Positions 48,731-57,814 of a DNA stretch of 64,000 bases are shown here, one piece after another. The position numbers and the translations under genes are program-made. This DNA is from Microbacterium nanhaiense. Its GTDB lineage: Bacteria; Actinomycetota; Actinomycetes; Actinomycetales; Microbacteriaceae. Within the stretch, counting starts at the first letter, position 1. Each line of letters starts with the position of its first letter. The stretch spans positions 186,001 to 250,000 of the forward strand of contig NZ_BMMQ01000004.1 in assembly GCF_014646015.1 (NCBI RefSeq). The letters are read 5' to 3'. Under the pieces are notes generated by a model, which had not been told where the DNA came from, made no database searches, and saw only the letters and a list, made by a program, of their open reading frames with translations.

Positions 48731-50272
48731 CTACTCCCCTGCCTCGTAGGGCTTCGTCAGGGGGTGGGGATCCGCGGTGTCGGCGACGGGGGTCTCCTCG
48801 AGCTCGTGCTCGACGGGTTCGGTGCGGACCACCTCGAACGCGGCCGTGCCGCCCGCGGCGGTCGCGGGGCGGGCCTTCGAGCGCATCGCGACCGTGTGAT
48901 CACCGAGGCGCAGGCGCAGCGGGGCGCCGACCATGAGTCCGAGCGTCGCCCCGGACGCGAGGGCGATGCCCGTCATGGCGGCGGTGAAGAGCGAGTCGAA
49001 GGCGTGCATGAATGCCTCCATCTGGCCGTCGACGCTCACGAGCCCCAGCAGACCGCGGAACACCGCGGTGCCGGGTACCATGGGCACCATCGCCGCGGTC
49101 GTGACCGCGATGGACGGCACCGCGAGGCGGTCGGCGACGACGGATCCGACGAAGCTCGCGATGAGCGCGCCACCGAAGACGCCCGCGAAGCTGGGCATGC
49201 CGAGCAGCGTCGCGAGCACGTACCAACCGCCCCAGCCGAGCACGCCGAGGGCGCCGCTCACGAGGATGATGCTGGTGCTCGCGCCGTTGATCAGGGCGAC
49301 GGCGATCGCGATGAGCAGGGATCCGACGGCGTGGCCGAGCGGGCCGCCGAAGGCAACGATGTCGCTCGGCAGCGGCAGGCCGAGACCCAGGCGCCGCGCC
49401 GCCTCGAGCCCCACAAGGATCCCGACCACGAGACCCATCGTCATGACGGCGAGGTCGAGCAGGCGCCCTCCGGCCGTGAGGGCGAAGCCGTCGATGGCGT
49501 CCTGCGTGGCGCCGACGACGGCGAGACCGGCGAGCATGAGCACGATCCCCGAGGCCATCAGCACGGTCGGCCGCACGCTGTCGAACAGCGGCACCCCCTG
49601 CCAGCCGATCCAGGTGACGAGCACGACGAAGGCGACGAGCACGAGGGCGCCGGCGGCCTGGTTGAAGAACAGGGGGATCCGCAGCTTCGCGAGGCCCTGC
49701 TGCGTCAGGGCGACGGCGAGCGACGCGACGAGGGCGAGGAGCGTCGTGAACCAGCTGGCGCCGTACATCAACGCGACGGCGAGGCCCAGCATCGCCTGGG
49801 CGAGCACCACGACGGTCGGCCGATATCGGAAGGGGATCCGCCGGATGGTGTGGAACTCCGTCGTCGCGTCGGCGAGCGGCATGCCCGCCTCGATGTCGTT
49901 GACGAGCGCCTGCATGCGCTGTAGCTTCGCGTGATCGGGCGCGGCCGAGCGGACGACCCTCATCAGGGTGATGGGGTCGCCGGTGCCGCCGCGATGGTCC
50001 GAGAGCACGACCGAGTTGAAGGTCACGTCGACGTGCACGCTCTTGAGCCCGTAGGCGTGCGTGATGCGCAGCGCCGCGAGCGTGACCTCCTTCGCGCTCG
50101 CACCGATTGACAGCATGATCTCGGCGACGCGCATGGCGAGGTCGAGGATCTTCTGCGCGACGCGATCGTCGATGATCGGCATCTGTTCGGTCATCCTGCG
50201 CTTCGTGGGGTCGTTCCACAGCGCCCGCTTCAGCCCGCCGAAGACGTTCCGTGCCGCCCGATCCGCATTCAT
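48731..50272 (-). CDS. ThrE-type threonine/serine exporter
   Basis: 513 residues. A cytoplasmic N-terminal domain (about 30-170: AEIMLSIGASAKEVTLAALRITHAYGLKSVHVDVTFNSV) is followed by ten membrane helices in two sets, the ThrE_N plus ThrE_C build. ThrE exports threonine and serine with the proton gradient in Corynebacterium; the substrate here is inferred from the family. Single gene with leaderless-type promoter and CTGAAA at -35. Confidence 0.88.
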   Translation of the reverse strand: MNADRAARNVFGGLKRALWNDPTKRRMTEQMPIIDDRVAQKILDLAMRVAEIMLSIGASAKEVTLAALRITHAYGLKSVHVDVTFNSVVLSDHRGGTGDPITLMRVVRSAAPDHAKLQRMQALVNDIEAGMPLADATTEFHTIRRIPFRYRPTVVVLAQAMLGLAVALMYGASWFTTLLALVASLAVALTQQGLAKLRIPLFFNQAAGALVLVAFVVLVTWIGWQGVPLFDSVRPTVLMASGIVLMLAGLAVVGATQDAIDGFALTAGGRLLDLAVMTMGLVVGILVGLEAARRLGLGLPLPSDIVAFGGPLGHAVGSLLIAIAVALINGASTSIILVSGALGVLGWGGWYVLATLLGMPSFAGVFGGALIASFVGSVVADRLAVPSIAVTTAAMVPMVPGTAVFRGLLGLVSVDGQMEAFMHAFDSLFTAAMTGIALASGATLGLMVGAPLRLRLGDHTVAMRSKARPATAAGGTAAFEVVRTEPVEHELEETPVADTADPHPLTKPYEAGE

Positions 50273-50278
50273 GCTCCG

Positions 50279-50284
50279 AGCGTA
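50279..50284 (-). promoter_or_regulatory. -10-like hexamer TACGCT, 6 nt before thrE-type gene
   Basis: TACGCT on the minus strand, six bases before the ATG; CTGAAA lies 17 bases upstream of it as a plausible -35. This is the best complete leaderless promoter in the window. Confidence 0.55.
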
Positions 50285-50303
50285 ATCACGCGGCCCGAGC
50301 GTT

Positions 50304-51074
50304 TCAGCTGAGAAGGTCGTACGTCAGCTTCACGATGAGGGCGGCGATGACGACGATGAACACGATGCGCACGAAGCGGTTGCCCCGGGAGAGGGCCGTG
50401 CGAGCCCCGATGTACCCGCCGATCAGGTTCGCGGCGCCGACGATGAGGCCGAGGTGCCAGATGACGTGCCCCGTCGGGACGAAGAAGATCAGGGCGCCGA
50501 GGTTGGTGCAGAAGTTCGCGACCTTGCCGAGCGCCGAGGCGGGCATGAAGGCGTAGCCGAGCACGCTGACGAGCAGGATCACGAAGAACGAGCCGGTGCC
50601 GGGACCGAGCGCGCCGTCGTACGCGCCCACCGCCAGGCCGATCGCGGATGCCCCGATGGCGTGCTTCACGCCGTGCCAGCGCTGCGTCGCCTGGATCCCC
50701 ATCTGGGGCTTCAGGATCGTGAATGCCCCGACGGCAATGAGAACAACGAGAATGATCGGGGTGAATGCCTCTTCGGGAATATAGGTGGCGATGACCGCGC
50801 CGACAACCGCGCCCGCGAGCGCCGAGACGGCGAGAGGCACGGCCGTGCGCGGATCCGGCTTCAACCGGCGGGCGAAGGTGACCGCGGCGACCGAGGTGCC
50901 CATGATGCTCGCGACCTTGTTCGTCGCGAGGGCCTGGAGCGGCGCGATGCCCGGCACGAGCATCATCGCCGGCAGCTGGATAAGCCCGCCGCCGCCCACG
51001 ACGGCGTCGACCCAGCCCGCCGCGAAACCCGCCAGCACGAGGAGTGCGAGGGTGAGCAGGTCGAGGTCGGGCAC
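50304..51074 (-). CDS. TauE/SafE-family sulfite/organic acid exporter-like permease
   Basis: 256 residues from a GTG. Eight membrane helices in two homologous halves, with the repeated GGGGLIQLPAMM and GPGTGSFFVILL glycine motifs typical for the family. Members move sulfite, sulfonates or organic acids; the substrate here is unknown. TAGAAT lies 6 bases before the GTG. Confidence 0.9.
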   Translation of the reverse strand: MPDLDLLTLALLVLAGFAAGWVDAVVGGGGLIQLPAMMLVPGIAPLQALATNKVASIMGTSVAAVTFARRLKPDPRTAVPLAVSALAGAVVGAVIATYIPEEAFTPIILVVLIAVGAFTILKPQMGIQATQRWHGVKHAIGASAIGLAVGAYDGALGPGTGSFFVILLVSVLGYAFMPASALGKVANFCTNLGALIFFVPTGHVIWHLGLIVGAANLIGGYIGARTALSRGNRFVRIVFIVVIAALIVKLTYDLLS

Positions 51075-51080
51075 CGACCG

Positions 51081-51086
51081 ATTCTA
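51081..51086 (-). promoter_or_regulatory. -10 hexamer TAGAAT, 6 nt before the TauE-type gene
   Basis: TAGAAT on the minus strand, six bases before the GTG at 51074, without a ribosome-binding site. It supports the GTG start. Confidence 0.55.
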
Positions 51087-51229
51087 CGGCGGCGCCACGA
51101 CCTTTTCCGGGCCGCGCGGGAATACGCTCGGGAAGACAGCGTTGTATGACGGGTGTTACGCCGAATTTTTGGCCTGAGCGCCCGGCGATCGCAAGATGAA
51201 GCGATGCACCACGAAGGAGAACGCCTCGG

Positions 51230-52168
51230 ATGACGACCCAGGAGGCCGCAGGTCTCGGCGAGCCCGCCGCGCCTGAGGAGCCCGCGCGACGCTCCGAGCT
51301 CTGGCATCGCCTGCGACGGCCGGTGCCGCTCGCGGCGCTCGTCGTCATCGTCGTGAGCGTCATCGCCGCCGCCGCCGCGCCGTTCGTCGCGGGCCTGTCT
51401 GGCAACGACCCCTTCACCTATCACCCGGAGGCGCTGTCACCGACGACCGCCCCCGCCGGCATCCTCGGCGGAGTCAGCGCCGAGCACTGGTTCGGCGTCG
51501 AGCCGGGCACGGGCCGCGACCTGTTCTCGCTCGTGGTCTACGGGGCGCGCACCTCGCTGCTCATCGGGCTCGGGTCGACGGTGATCGCGACGATCATCGG
51601 CGTCGTGCTCGGCATCGTCGCCGGCGCCCGCGGCGGCTGGGCCGAGAAGGTCGTCGGCTTCGCGACCGACGTCACGCTCGGCTTCCCCTTCCTGATCTTC
51701 GCGATCGCCCTCTCGGCGATCTTCCCGGTCGACGCACCGCGCGAGCTCATGCTGATCGGCGTGCTCGGTCTGTTCGGTTGGCCGTCGATCGCGCGGGTCG
51801 TCGCGGCCGAGACGCGCGTCGTCGCACGCCAGCCGTACGTGACCGCGTCGCGCGTCATGGGCGCGCGCTTCGGCCACATCTTCCGGCACCAGGTGCTGCC
51901 GAACGTGACGCCGACGATCATCATCTACTCCTGCATTTCGCTACCGGGACGGATCAGCGCGGAGGCGACGCTGTCGTTCCTCGGCGTCGGCGTGCTGCCC
52001 CCGACTCCCAGCTGGGGGCGCTCGATCGGCGACGCGATCAACTGGGTCACGGTCGACCCGATGTTCCTCATCTTCCCCGCGGGCGCGCTGTTCATCGTGA
52101 CCTTCGCGTTCAACATCCTCGGCGACGCGATCCGCGACGCCCTCGACCCCCGGAAGGCAGGACGATGA
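51230..52168 (+). CDS. Peptide ABC transporter permease (DppC/OppC type)
   Basis: 312 residues. Basic N-terminal tail, a first helix (about 44-68), then the periplasmic segment HWFGVEPGTGRDLFSLVVYGARTSL, typical of DppC-type permeases, and five further helices. The EAA-loop reads VTASRVMGARFGHIFRHQVLPN. First gene of a four-gene operon, preceded by GAAGGAGAACGCC as ribosome site. Forms the channel with the DppB-type partner, which overlaps by ATGA. Confidence 0.93.
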   Translation: MTTQEAAGLGEPAAPEEPARRSELWHRLRRPVPLAALVVIVVSVIAAAAAPFVAGLSGNDPFTYHPEALSPTTAPAGILGGVSAEHWFGVEPGTGRDLFSLVVYGARTSLLIGLGSTVIATIIGVVLGIVAGARGGWAEKVVGFATDVTLGFPFLIFAIALSAIFPVDAPRELMLIGVLGLFGWPSIARVVAAETRVVARQPYVTASRVMGARFGHIFRHQVLPNVTPTIIIYSCISLPGRISAEATLSFLGVGVLPPTPSWGRSIGDAINWVTVDPMFLIFPAGALFIVTFAFNILGDAIRDALDPRKAGR

Positions 52169-53187
52169 GCGGCCTCCTCCGCGCGATCCGCGGCCTCGCC
52201 GTCCTCTTCGTCGTCGTCGCGCTCACCTACGCGATCTTCTACCTGGGCCCGGCGGATCCGGCCCTCGCCATGTGCGGAAAACCGTGCAGCCCCGAGAACC
52301 TCGAGGCCGCGCGCGAGTTCATGGGTTTCTCCGACCCGTGGTGGCAGCAGATGCTGACCTTCATCGGCGGGATCTTCACGGGGCGCTCCTTCGGATCCGC
52401 GGGCGTGGTGATCGAATGTGCCGCGCCGTGCCTCGGCTACTCGTTCCAGATGCACCAGTCGGTGACCTCGCTCATCATCGAGCGCTTCCCGGTCTCGGTC
52501 TCGGTCGCACTCGGCGCGATCGTGCTGCAGACGATCGTCGGCGTGGGCCTCGGCGCTCTCGCGGCGCGCAAGCAGGGCACGGTTCTCGACCGCGCGATCA
52601 CGGGCGGCGCGGTCTTCGCCGCCTCCGCGCCCTCCTACGTGGTGGGCCTGCTCCTGCTGCTCGTCTTCGCGTTCACGTGGGGCATCATGCCCTCCGGCGA
52701 TTACGTCGCCTTCACCGACAACCCGATCGGTTGGGCGACGCACCTCGTGCTGCCCTGGATCACGCTCGCGATCCTCAACGGCGCCGTCTACGCGCGCCTC
52801 GTGCGCTCGTCGATGATCGAGCAGCTCGGCCTCGACTACGCCCGCACCTCCCGCGCGGCCGGCCTCGGCGAGCGCCGCATCGACGGCTATGCGTTGCGCA
52901 ACCTCGCCCTGCCCGTGATGACGCTCACGGCGCTCGACGTGGGCGCCCTGCTCGGCGGCACCGTCATCACCGAGCGCGTCTTCGGCCTGCCCGGCATGGG
53001 CCTTCTCCTCATCAGTGCCACCGGCACCGTCGACCTGCCGATCATCGTGGGCACGACGCTGTTCAGCGCCGCCCTCATCGTGATCGCCAACCTCGTGGCC
53101 GACCTGCTCGGCCCACTCCTCGACCGCCGCCTCGCGGCGCCGCGGTCCGCTCTTCGCACCCCACGACAGAAAGTGAAGAACTCATGA
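52165..53187 (+). CDS. Peptide ABC transporter permease (DppB/OppB type)
   Basis: 340 residues. A first helix (about 10-30), a long outer loop with two cysteines (MCGKPCSPENLEAA) and five further helices. The EAA-loop is YARTSRAAGLGERRIDGYALRNLALP, and the end has VFGLPGMGLLLISATGTVDLPI, typical of DppB. It overlaps both neighbours by four bases. Confidence 0.93.
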   Translation: MSGLLRAIRGLAVLFVVVALTYAIFYLGPADPALAMCGKPCSPENLEAAREFMGFSDPWWQQMLTFIGGIFTGRSFGSAGVVIECAAPCLGYSFQMHQSVTSLIIERFPVSVSVALGAIVLQTIVGVGLGALAARKQGTVLDRAITGGAVFAASAPSYVVGLLLLLVFAFTWGIMPSGDYVAFTDNPIGWATHLVLPWITLAILNGAVYARLVRSSMIEQLGLDYARTSRAAGLGERRIDGYALRNLALPVMTLTALDVGALLGGTVITERVFGLPGMGLLLISATGTVDLPIIVGTTLFSAALIVIANLVADLLGPLLDRRLAAPRSALRTPRQKVKNS

Positions 53188-54863
53188 CCCGCACACGGAC
53201 CAGTCGCCTGCTCATCGCGCCCGCGATCCTCGCCGCCAGCGCCCTGGCGTTCACCGCGTGCTCGGCGGACAACGGCGGCAACGGATCCACGAACGGCGAG
53301 CCCGCCCCCGTCGAGGGCGGCACGCTCACGATCTACACGACCGCCGAGGACATGAGCTTCGACCCGGCGACGAGCCAGAGCCTCGCCATCACCTCGCTCG
53401 GCCTCAACGCGCGCCGCCTCACCGCGTGGAAGGTCAGCCCCGACGCCACGACGGAGGTCATCCCCGACCTCGCTACCGACACGGGCACCCCGTCCGACGA
53501 CGGCAAGACCTGGACCTTCACGCTCAAGGACGGCCTGACCTTCGAGGACGGCACCCCGATCACCTCGGAGGCCGTCAAGTACGGTCTCGAGCGCTCCTTC
53601 GCCACGGAGCTCTCCGGCGGCCTGAGCTACCACAAGGCGGTGCTCGACGGCGCGGAGGACTACACCGGCCCGTTCGACGGCCAGCACCTCGACTCGATCG
53701 AGACGCCCGACGACAAGACCATCGTCTTCCACCTGAACCGCGCCTACGGCGACTTCCCGTGGGTCGCCTCGACCCCGGCCTTCGCCCCCGTGCCGCTCGA
53801 GTCCGGCGATCCCGCCTCCTACGCGCAGGCGCCCGTCGCGAGCGGACCGTACGCCGTCGAGTCGTACAAGGCCGGCAACGAGATCGTCATGAAGAAGAAC
53901 CCCGAGTGGGATCCCGAGACCGACGAGGCGCGCGCGGGCGGCCCCGACGAGATCGTCTTCAAGCTCGCGCAGGACTCCTCGGTCGTCGCGCAGTCGCTCA
54001 TCGCCGACCGCGAGGACTCGAAGAACTCGTTCCTGGCGACCTTCGTTCCCCCGGCGCAGCTCGTGCAGGCGCAGAACGACCCGAAGGTCGGCGACCGGCT
54101 CGTGACGAGCGGCCCCGGCGCCCTCGAGTACCTCGCGCTCAACACCGAGTCGGAGCAGCTCAGCGACCCGAAGGTGCGCGAGGCCATCGAGTACGCCGTC
54201 GACAAGACCGCGTACCTCACCGCGAAGGGCGGCGAGATCTCGGGCGACTACGCGACCACGCTCATCACGCCGGGCATCGCCGGCCGCGAGGAGTTCAGCC
54301 TCTACGGCGACGACCCCGCGGGCGACGTCGAGAAGGCCAAGGAGCTGCTCGCCGAGGCGAACGCGACCGACCTCGACCTGCGCCTCGTCATCCGCGACGA
54401 CCAGGTCGCGGCCGCGGAGGCCATCCAGCAGGGTCTCGCGAAGGCCGACATCGACGTGACGATCCAGACCCTCGACTCGGCCGCCTGGTCGGCCGAGATC
54501 CCCGCCGGCGACGGCAGCGGCTACGACATGACGCTGTCGAGCTGGCAGCCCGACATCCCCGCGGCCAGCGCCAACATCCAGCCGCTGTTCGCGTCGGACC
54601 AGATCGGTAACGGCAACTACAACCTCGCCCGTTACAGCAACCCCGACGTCGACGCCGCGATCGAGGAGGCCCTCTCGATCACCGACACCGACGAGGCCAA
54701 CGCCGCCTGGGTCGAGATCGACAAGCAGATCATGGCCGACGCCCCCGTCGTGCCGCTGATCTACTCGCGCAACTCCTTCCTGCACGGGTCCGGCGTCGCG
54801 AACTTCGTGATCGGCGAGTTCCCCGCCTACCCGAACTACCTCACGGTGACGCTCGGCGAATGA
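53184..54863 (+). CDS. Peptide ABC transporter substrate-binding lipoprotein
   Basis: 559 residues, SBP family 5. Lipobox LAFTAC (Cys about 25) anchors it outside the membrane. The cluster C motif appears as SDDGKTWTFTLKDGLTFEDGTPITSEAVKYGLER and the C-terminal part has MADAPVVPLIYSRNSF. Binds a peptide or similar ligand and passes it to the two permeases. Unusually placed third in the operon, with 4-base overlaps on both sides. Confidence 0.95.
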   Translation: MTRTRTSRLLIAPAILAASALAFTACSADNGGNGSTNGEPAPVEGGTLTIYTTAEDMSFDPATSQSLAITSLGLNARRLTAWKVSPDATTEVIPDLATDTGTPSDDGKTWTFTLKDGLTFEDGTPITSEAVKYGLERSFATELSGGLSYHKAVLDGAEDYTGPFDGQHLDSIETPDDKTIVFHLNRAYGDFPWVASTPAFAPVPLESGDPASYAQAPVASGPYAVESYKAGNEIVMKKNPEWDPETDEARAGGPDEIVFKLAQDSSVVAQSLIADREDSKNSFLATFVPPAQLVQAQNDPKVGDRLVTSGPGALEYLALNTESEQLSDPKVREAIEYAVDKTAYLTAKGGEISGDYATTLITPGIAGREEFSLYGDDPAGDVEKAKELLAEANATDLDLRLVIRDDQVAAAEAIQQGLAKADIDVTIQTLDSAAWSAEIPAGDGSGYDMTLSSWQPDIPAASANIQPLFASDQIGNGNYNLARYSNPDVDAAIEEALSITDTDEANAAWVEIDKQIMADAPVVPLIYSRNSFLHGSGVANFVIGEFPAYPNYLTVTLGE

Positions 54864-56449
54864 CGAACGACCTCCTCACCCTCGAGAACCTCAGGGTCGC
54901 CTTCGGCGGCCGCGAGGTCGTGCGCGGCGTCAGCCTGTCGGTGCGCCCCGGGCGCGTGACCGCGCTCGTCGGCGAATCCGGATCCGGCAAGAGCGTCACC
55001 TCGCTCTCCGCGATCGGGATGGCGCCGGACGGCGCGACCGTCGCCGGCAGCGCGCGCCTCGAGGGCGAGGAGCTCGTCGGCGCGACGGCGGCGCGGCTGC
55101 GCGAGATTCGCGCGCACCGCGTCGGCGTCGTGTTCCAGGAGCCCATGCGCTCCCTCACCCCGACCGCCAAGATCGGCCGCGTCTTCCGCGACCTCCTGCG
55201 CGTGCGCGAGGGGATCCGCGCGCGTGCGGCCGCGGCCGCCCGCGCCGCCGAACTGCTCTCGCAGGCGGAGCTGCGCGACCCCGAGCGGATCCTCGCCTCC
55301 CACCCGCACGAGGTGTCGGGCGGCGAGTTGCAGCGCGTGCTGATCGCGATGGCCCTCAGCGGGTCCCCGCGTCTGCTCATCGCCGACGAGCCCACGACGG
55401 CGCTCGACGTCACGGTGCAGCGCGGCATCCTCGACCTGCTCGCTCGCCTGGTGCGCGAGCTCGATCTGGGCGTGCTGCTCATCACTCACGACATGGGCGT
55501 CGTCGGCGAGATCGCCGATAAGGTCGTCGTGCTGAACGGCGGCCGGCCCGTGGAACAGGGCCCCGTCGCCTCGGTCATCGCCCGTCCGCAGGAGCCCTAC
55601 ACGCAGGAGCTCCTCGCGGCGGTGCCGAGCCTCGCGGAGGGACGGGCCCGCGCGGCGCGCGTCTCCGCTTTCGCCTCTGACTCCGACGAGACGCTCGTCT
55701 CGGTGCAGGACCTCACGGTCTCCTACGGCCACGGGCGCCTCGCGCTCGACGGCGTCAGCCTCGACATCCGCCGCGGCGAGGTGCTCGGTGTCGTCGGCGA
55801 ATCCGGATCCGGCAAGTCGACCCTCGGCCGCGCGATCGCCGGCCTCGTCACCCCGTCCGGCGGATCCGTTCTGCTCGGCGGGAAGGATCCGGCCCAGTTG
55901 CCCGCACGCGAGCGCCGGGCGCTGTACGCGAAGGTCGGGATCGTGTTCCAGGATCCCGCCTCCTCGCTGAACCCGCGCCGCTCGGTGGGCTGGTCGATCG
56001 GCGAGCCGCTGCGCCTCGCGGGCCGCTCGCAGGCCGACACCGACCGCGCGGTGCGCGACGCGCTCGAGCGCGTGAAGCTGCCCGCCGCGTTTGCGCAGCG
56101 CTTCCCCCACGAGCTCTCCGGCGGCCAGCGCCAGCGCGTGTCGATCGCCCGCGGGCTGATCTCGGATCCCGTGCTGCTGATCGCCGACGAGCCCACGAGC
56201 GCGCTCGACGTGACGATCCAGGCGCGCGTGCTCGAGATCATGCGAGAAACCGTCGCCGACACGGGCCTCGCGGCGATGTTCATCAGCCACGACCTCGCCG
56301 TGGTGAGCCTGCTGAGCGACCACGTCGCCGTGCTGCGCCGCGGCACGCTCGTCGAGCACGGCCCGGTGGCGCAGGTGCTCGGCGAGCCCGAAGAGGCCTA
56401 CACGCGCGAGCTGCTGGCGAGCGTGCCCGATCCATCGCGACGGGGCTGA
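54860..56449 (+). CDS. Fused dual ATP-binding protein of the peptide transporter (DppD-DppF)
   Basis: 529 residues with two complete ATPase halves. First: Walker A GESGSGKSVTS (about 40), signature VSGGELQRVLIAMAL, Walker B LLIADEPTTALD. Second: Walker A GESGSGKSTLG (about 315), signature LSGGQRQRVSIARGL, Walker B LLIADEPTSALD. Supplies energy to the two permeases. Last gene of the operon. Confidence 0.96.
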   Translation: MTNDLLTLENLRVAFGGREVVRGVSLSVRPGRVTALVGESGSGKSVTSLSAIGMAPDGATVAGSARLEGEELVGATAARLREIRAHRVGVVFQEPMRSLTPTAKIGRVFRDLLRVREGIRARAAAAARAAELLSQAELRDPERILASHPHEVSGGELQRVLIAMALSGSPRLLIADEPTTALDVTVQRGILDLLARLVRELDLGVLLITHDMGVVGEIADKVVVLNGGRPVEQGPVASVIARPQEPYTQELLAAVPSLAEGRARAARVSAFASDSDETLVSVQDLTVSYGHGRLALDGVSLDIRRGEVLGVVGESGSGKSTLGRAIAGLVTPSGGSVLLGGKDPAQLPARERRALYAKVGIVFQDPASSLNPRRSVGWSIGEPLRLAGRSQADTDRAVRDALERVKLPAAFAQRFPHELSGGQRQRVSIARGLISDPVLLIADEPTSALDVTIQARVLEIMRETVADTGLAAMFISHDLAVVSLLSDHVAVLRRGTLVEHGPVAQVLGEPEEAYTRELLASVPDPSRRG

Positions 56450-56456
56450 CACCGTA

Positions 56457-56645
56457 CCTGCGGAGATGCCCCCGTACTGCGGATCCTCCTTACGGATCAC
56501 TCCGCAGTAGGGGGTCACTTCCGCGCGAACGCGGTGCGGATCCTCGCCGCGGGGTCGAGCCGTATCTACGGAGATGACCCCTTCACGCGGAGACTTCTCG
56601 AGGACGGCTCCGCAGTTACGGCTCATCTCCGCGCGAGCAGCGCGC
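56457..56645. repeat. Double hairpin element made of four related ~25-base units
   Basis: Four related units with core GCGGAGATGACCCC...ACTGCGGA occur alternately inverted: about 56456-56483 (plus), 56500-56525 (minus), 56562-56590 (plus) and 56609-56634 (minus). The first two form one hairpin and the last two another; the units have drifted from each other but keep the GGAGATG and CTGCGGA ends. The tract fills the space between two convergent operons, ahead of a separate normal terminator. Confidence 0.75.
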
Positions 56646-56659
56646 CACGTCGGCCACGA

Positions 56660-56696
56660 AAGAATCCGGGTGTGAGATCCCCACACCCGGATTCTT
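56660..56696. terminator. Bidirectional terminator before the deaminase stop
   Basis: Arms 56661-56674 and 56682-56695 pair perfectly, loop of seven bases. On the minus strand TTTC follows. Confidence 0.8.
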
Positions 56697-56707
56697 GATG
56701 ACCGCGC

Positions 56708-57814
56708 TCAGGCCAGGCCGAACTCCGCGTCGAGGGCCGCGATCTCGGCGGCGACCTGGGTGCGCAGCGCGGAGCGCTCCGCGTCCGGCAGCCAGCTCGC
56801 GTCGACGGCCGCGAGCGCCATGTGGCTCAGCTGCTCGTGCGTCGCGCCGATCTGCTCGTCGAGGATCCGGTACTCGTTCTCGAGCGTCGTCGGGAACATG
56901 CCGGGGTCGTCCGAGCAGGGGATCACGTTGAGGCCCGCGTCGAGCATCGCACGGATCGACGCGCGGCGCCACGGCCGCCACGAGCGGCGCGAGGTGGTGG
57001 ATCCGACCGTGAAGGTCACCTGCTCCTCGCGCATGCGCGCCACGACCTCGGGATCCTCGAGCACGTAATAACCGTGGTCGATGCGGTCGCAGCCGAGCAG
57101 GTCGAGGCACGTGATCGTGTTCTGCGCCGTCGGGGCGTGCTCGGACGAGTGGGCGGTGCGGCCGAGGCCCGCCTCACCCGCGAGGCGGTAGGCGTCGGCG
57201 AAGCGCTCGGGCGGACCCGCGGTCTCGAGGTTGTCGAGGCCGATGCCGGCGACGTACTCGTGCGGGTTGTCGACGACCTCGCGCACGCGCGCGAGCGCCT
57301 CCTCCCCGCTCTTGGAGCGGTCGATGCCCTTGATCATGCGGCCCGTCATGCCGAAGTCGCGCTCGGCCATGCGGATGCCCTCGGCGTAGGCCTCGACGCT
57401 GCCCGCGTAGCCGAGGCCCGCGAGGTGCTCGGGCACGTCGTCGAAGAACAGCTCGAGGTGGCGCGTGTTGCTGAAGCGGTGCGCGTCCTCGAAGGCCTCG
57501 TAGACGATGCGGGTGAGGTCGTCGGCGCTGCGCAGGGTCTCGATGACCCACTTCGACGCCTGGAACAGCGAGTACGACACCTCGGGTTCGTCGGCCGAGC
57601 GCCCCTGCGGCACGGGGATGACCGTGTTGCGGTACAGCGCCGGGTCCGGCGGCAGCGAGTTGATGTCGGCGAAGATGCGCTCGGGATCCGCGGGCAGCTC
57701 GAGCTTCTCGCGGCGCGCGAGCTCGGCGAAGGTCGTCGCCCGCACCGTGCCGATGAGGTGGCAGTGCAGGTCGACCTTCGGCAGGCGCTGGATCCAGCCC
57801 TCGGGGAGGCTCAC
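56708..57814 (-). CDS. Adenosine deaminase-family amidohydrolase
   Basis: 368 residues from a GTG that overlaps the binding-protein stop in GTGA. Metal site and active residues of the adenosine/AMP deaminase family are visible: HCHLIG near the start, TAHSSEHAP with His and Glu, DRIDHGYYV, and CSDDPGMF. The Asp that follows the first His pair in true adenosine deaminases (HxHLDG) is Ile here, so the sugar-contact position differs. It is the last gene of a polyamine-type ABC operon, so it probably deaminates what that transporter imports. Confidence 0.85.
   Translation of the reverse strand: MSLPEGWIQRLPKVDLHCHLIGTVRATTFAELARREKLELPADPERIFADINSLPPDPALYRNTVIPVPQGRSADEPEVSYSLFQASKWVIETLRSADDLTRIVYEAFEDAHRFSNTRHLELFFDDVPEHLAGLGYAGSVEAYAEGIRMAERDFGMTGRMIKGIDRSKSGEEALARVREVVDNPHEYVAGIGLDNLETAGPPERFADAYRLAGEAGLGRTAHSSEHAPTAQNTITCLDLLGCDRIDHGYYVLEDPEVVARMREEQVTFTVGSTTSRRSWRPWRRASIRAMLDAGLNVIPCSDDPGMFPTTLENEYRILDEQIGATHEQLSHMALAAVDASWLPDAERSALRTQVAAEIAALDAEFGLA

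Noticed and set aside
56457..56645. A CRISPR array
   Set aside because: The units alternate in orientation, have drifted and do not enclose equal-length unique spacers; no cas genes are present.
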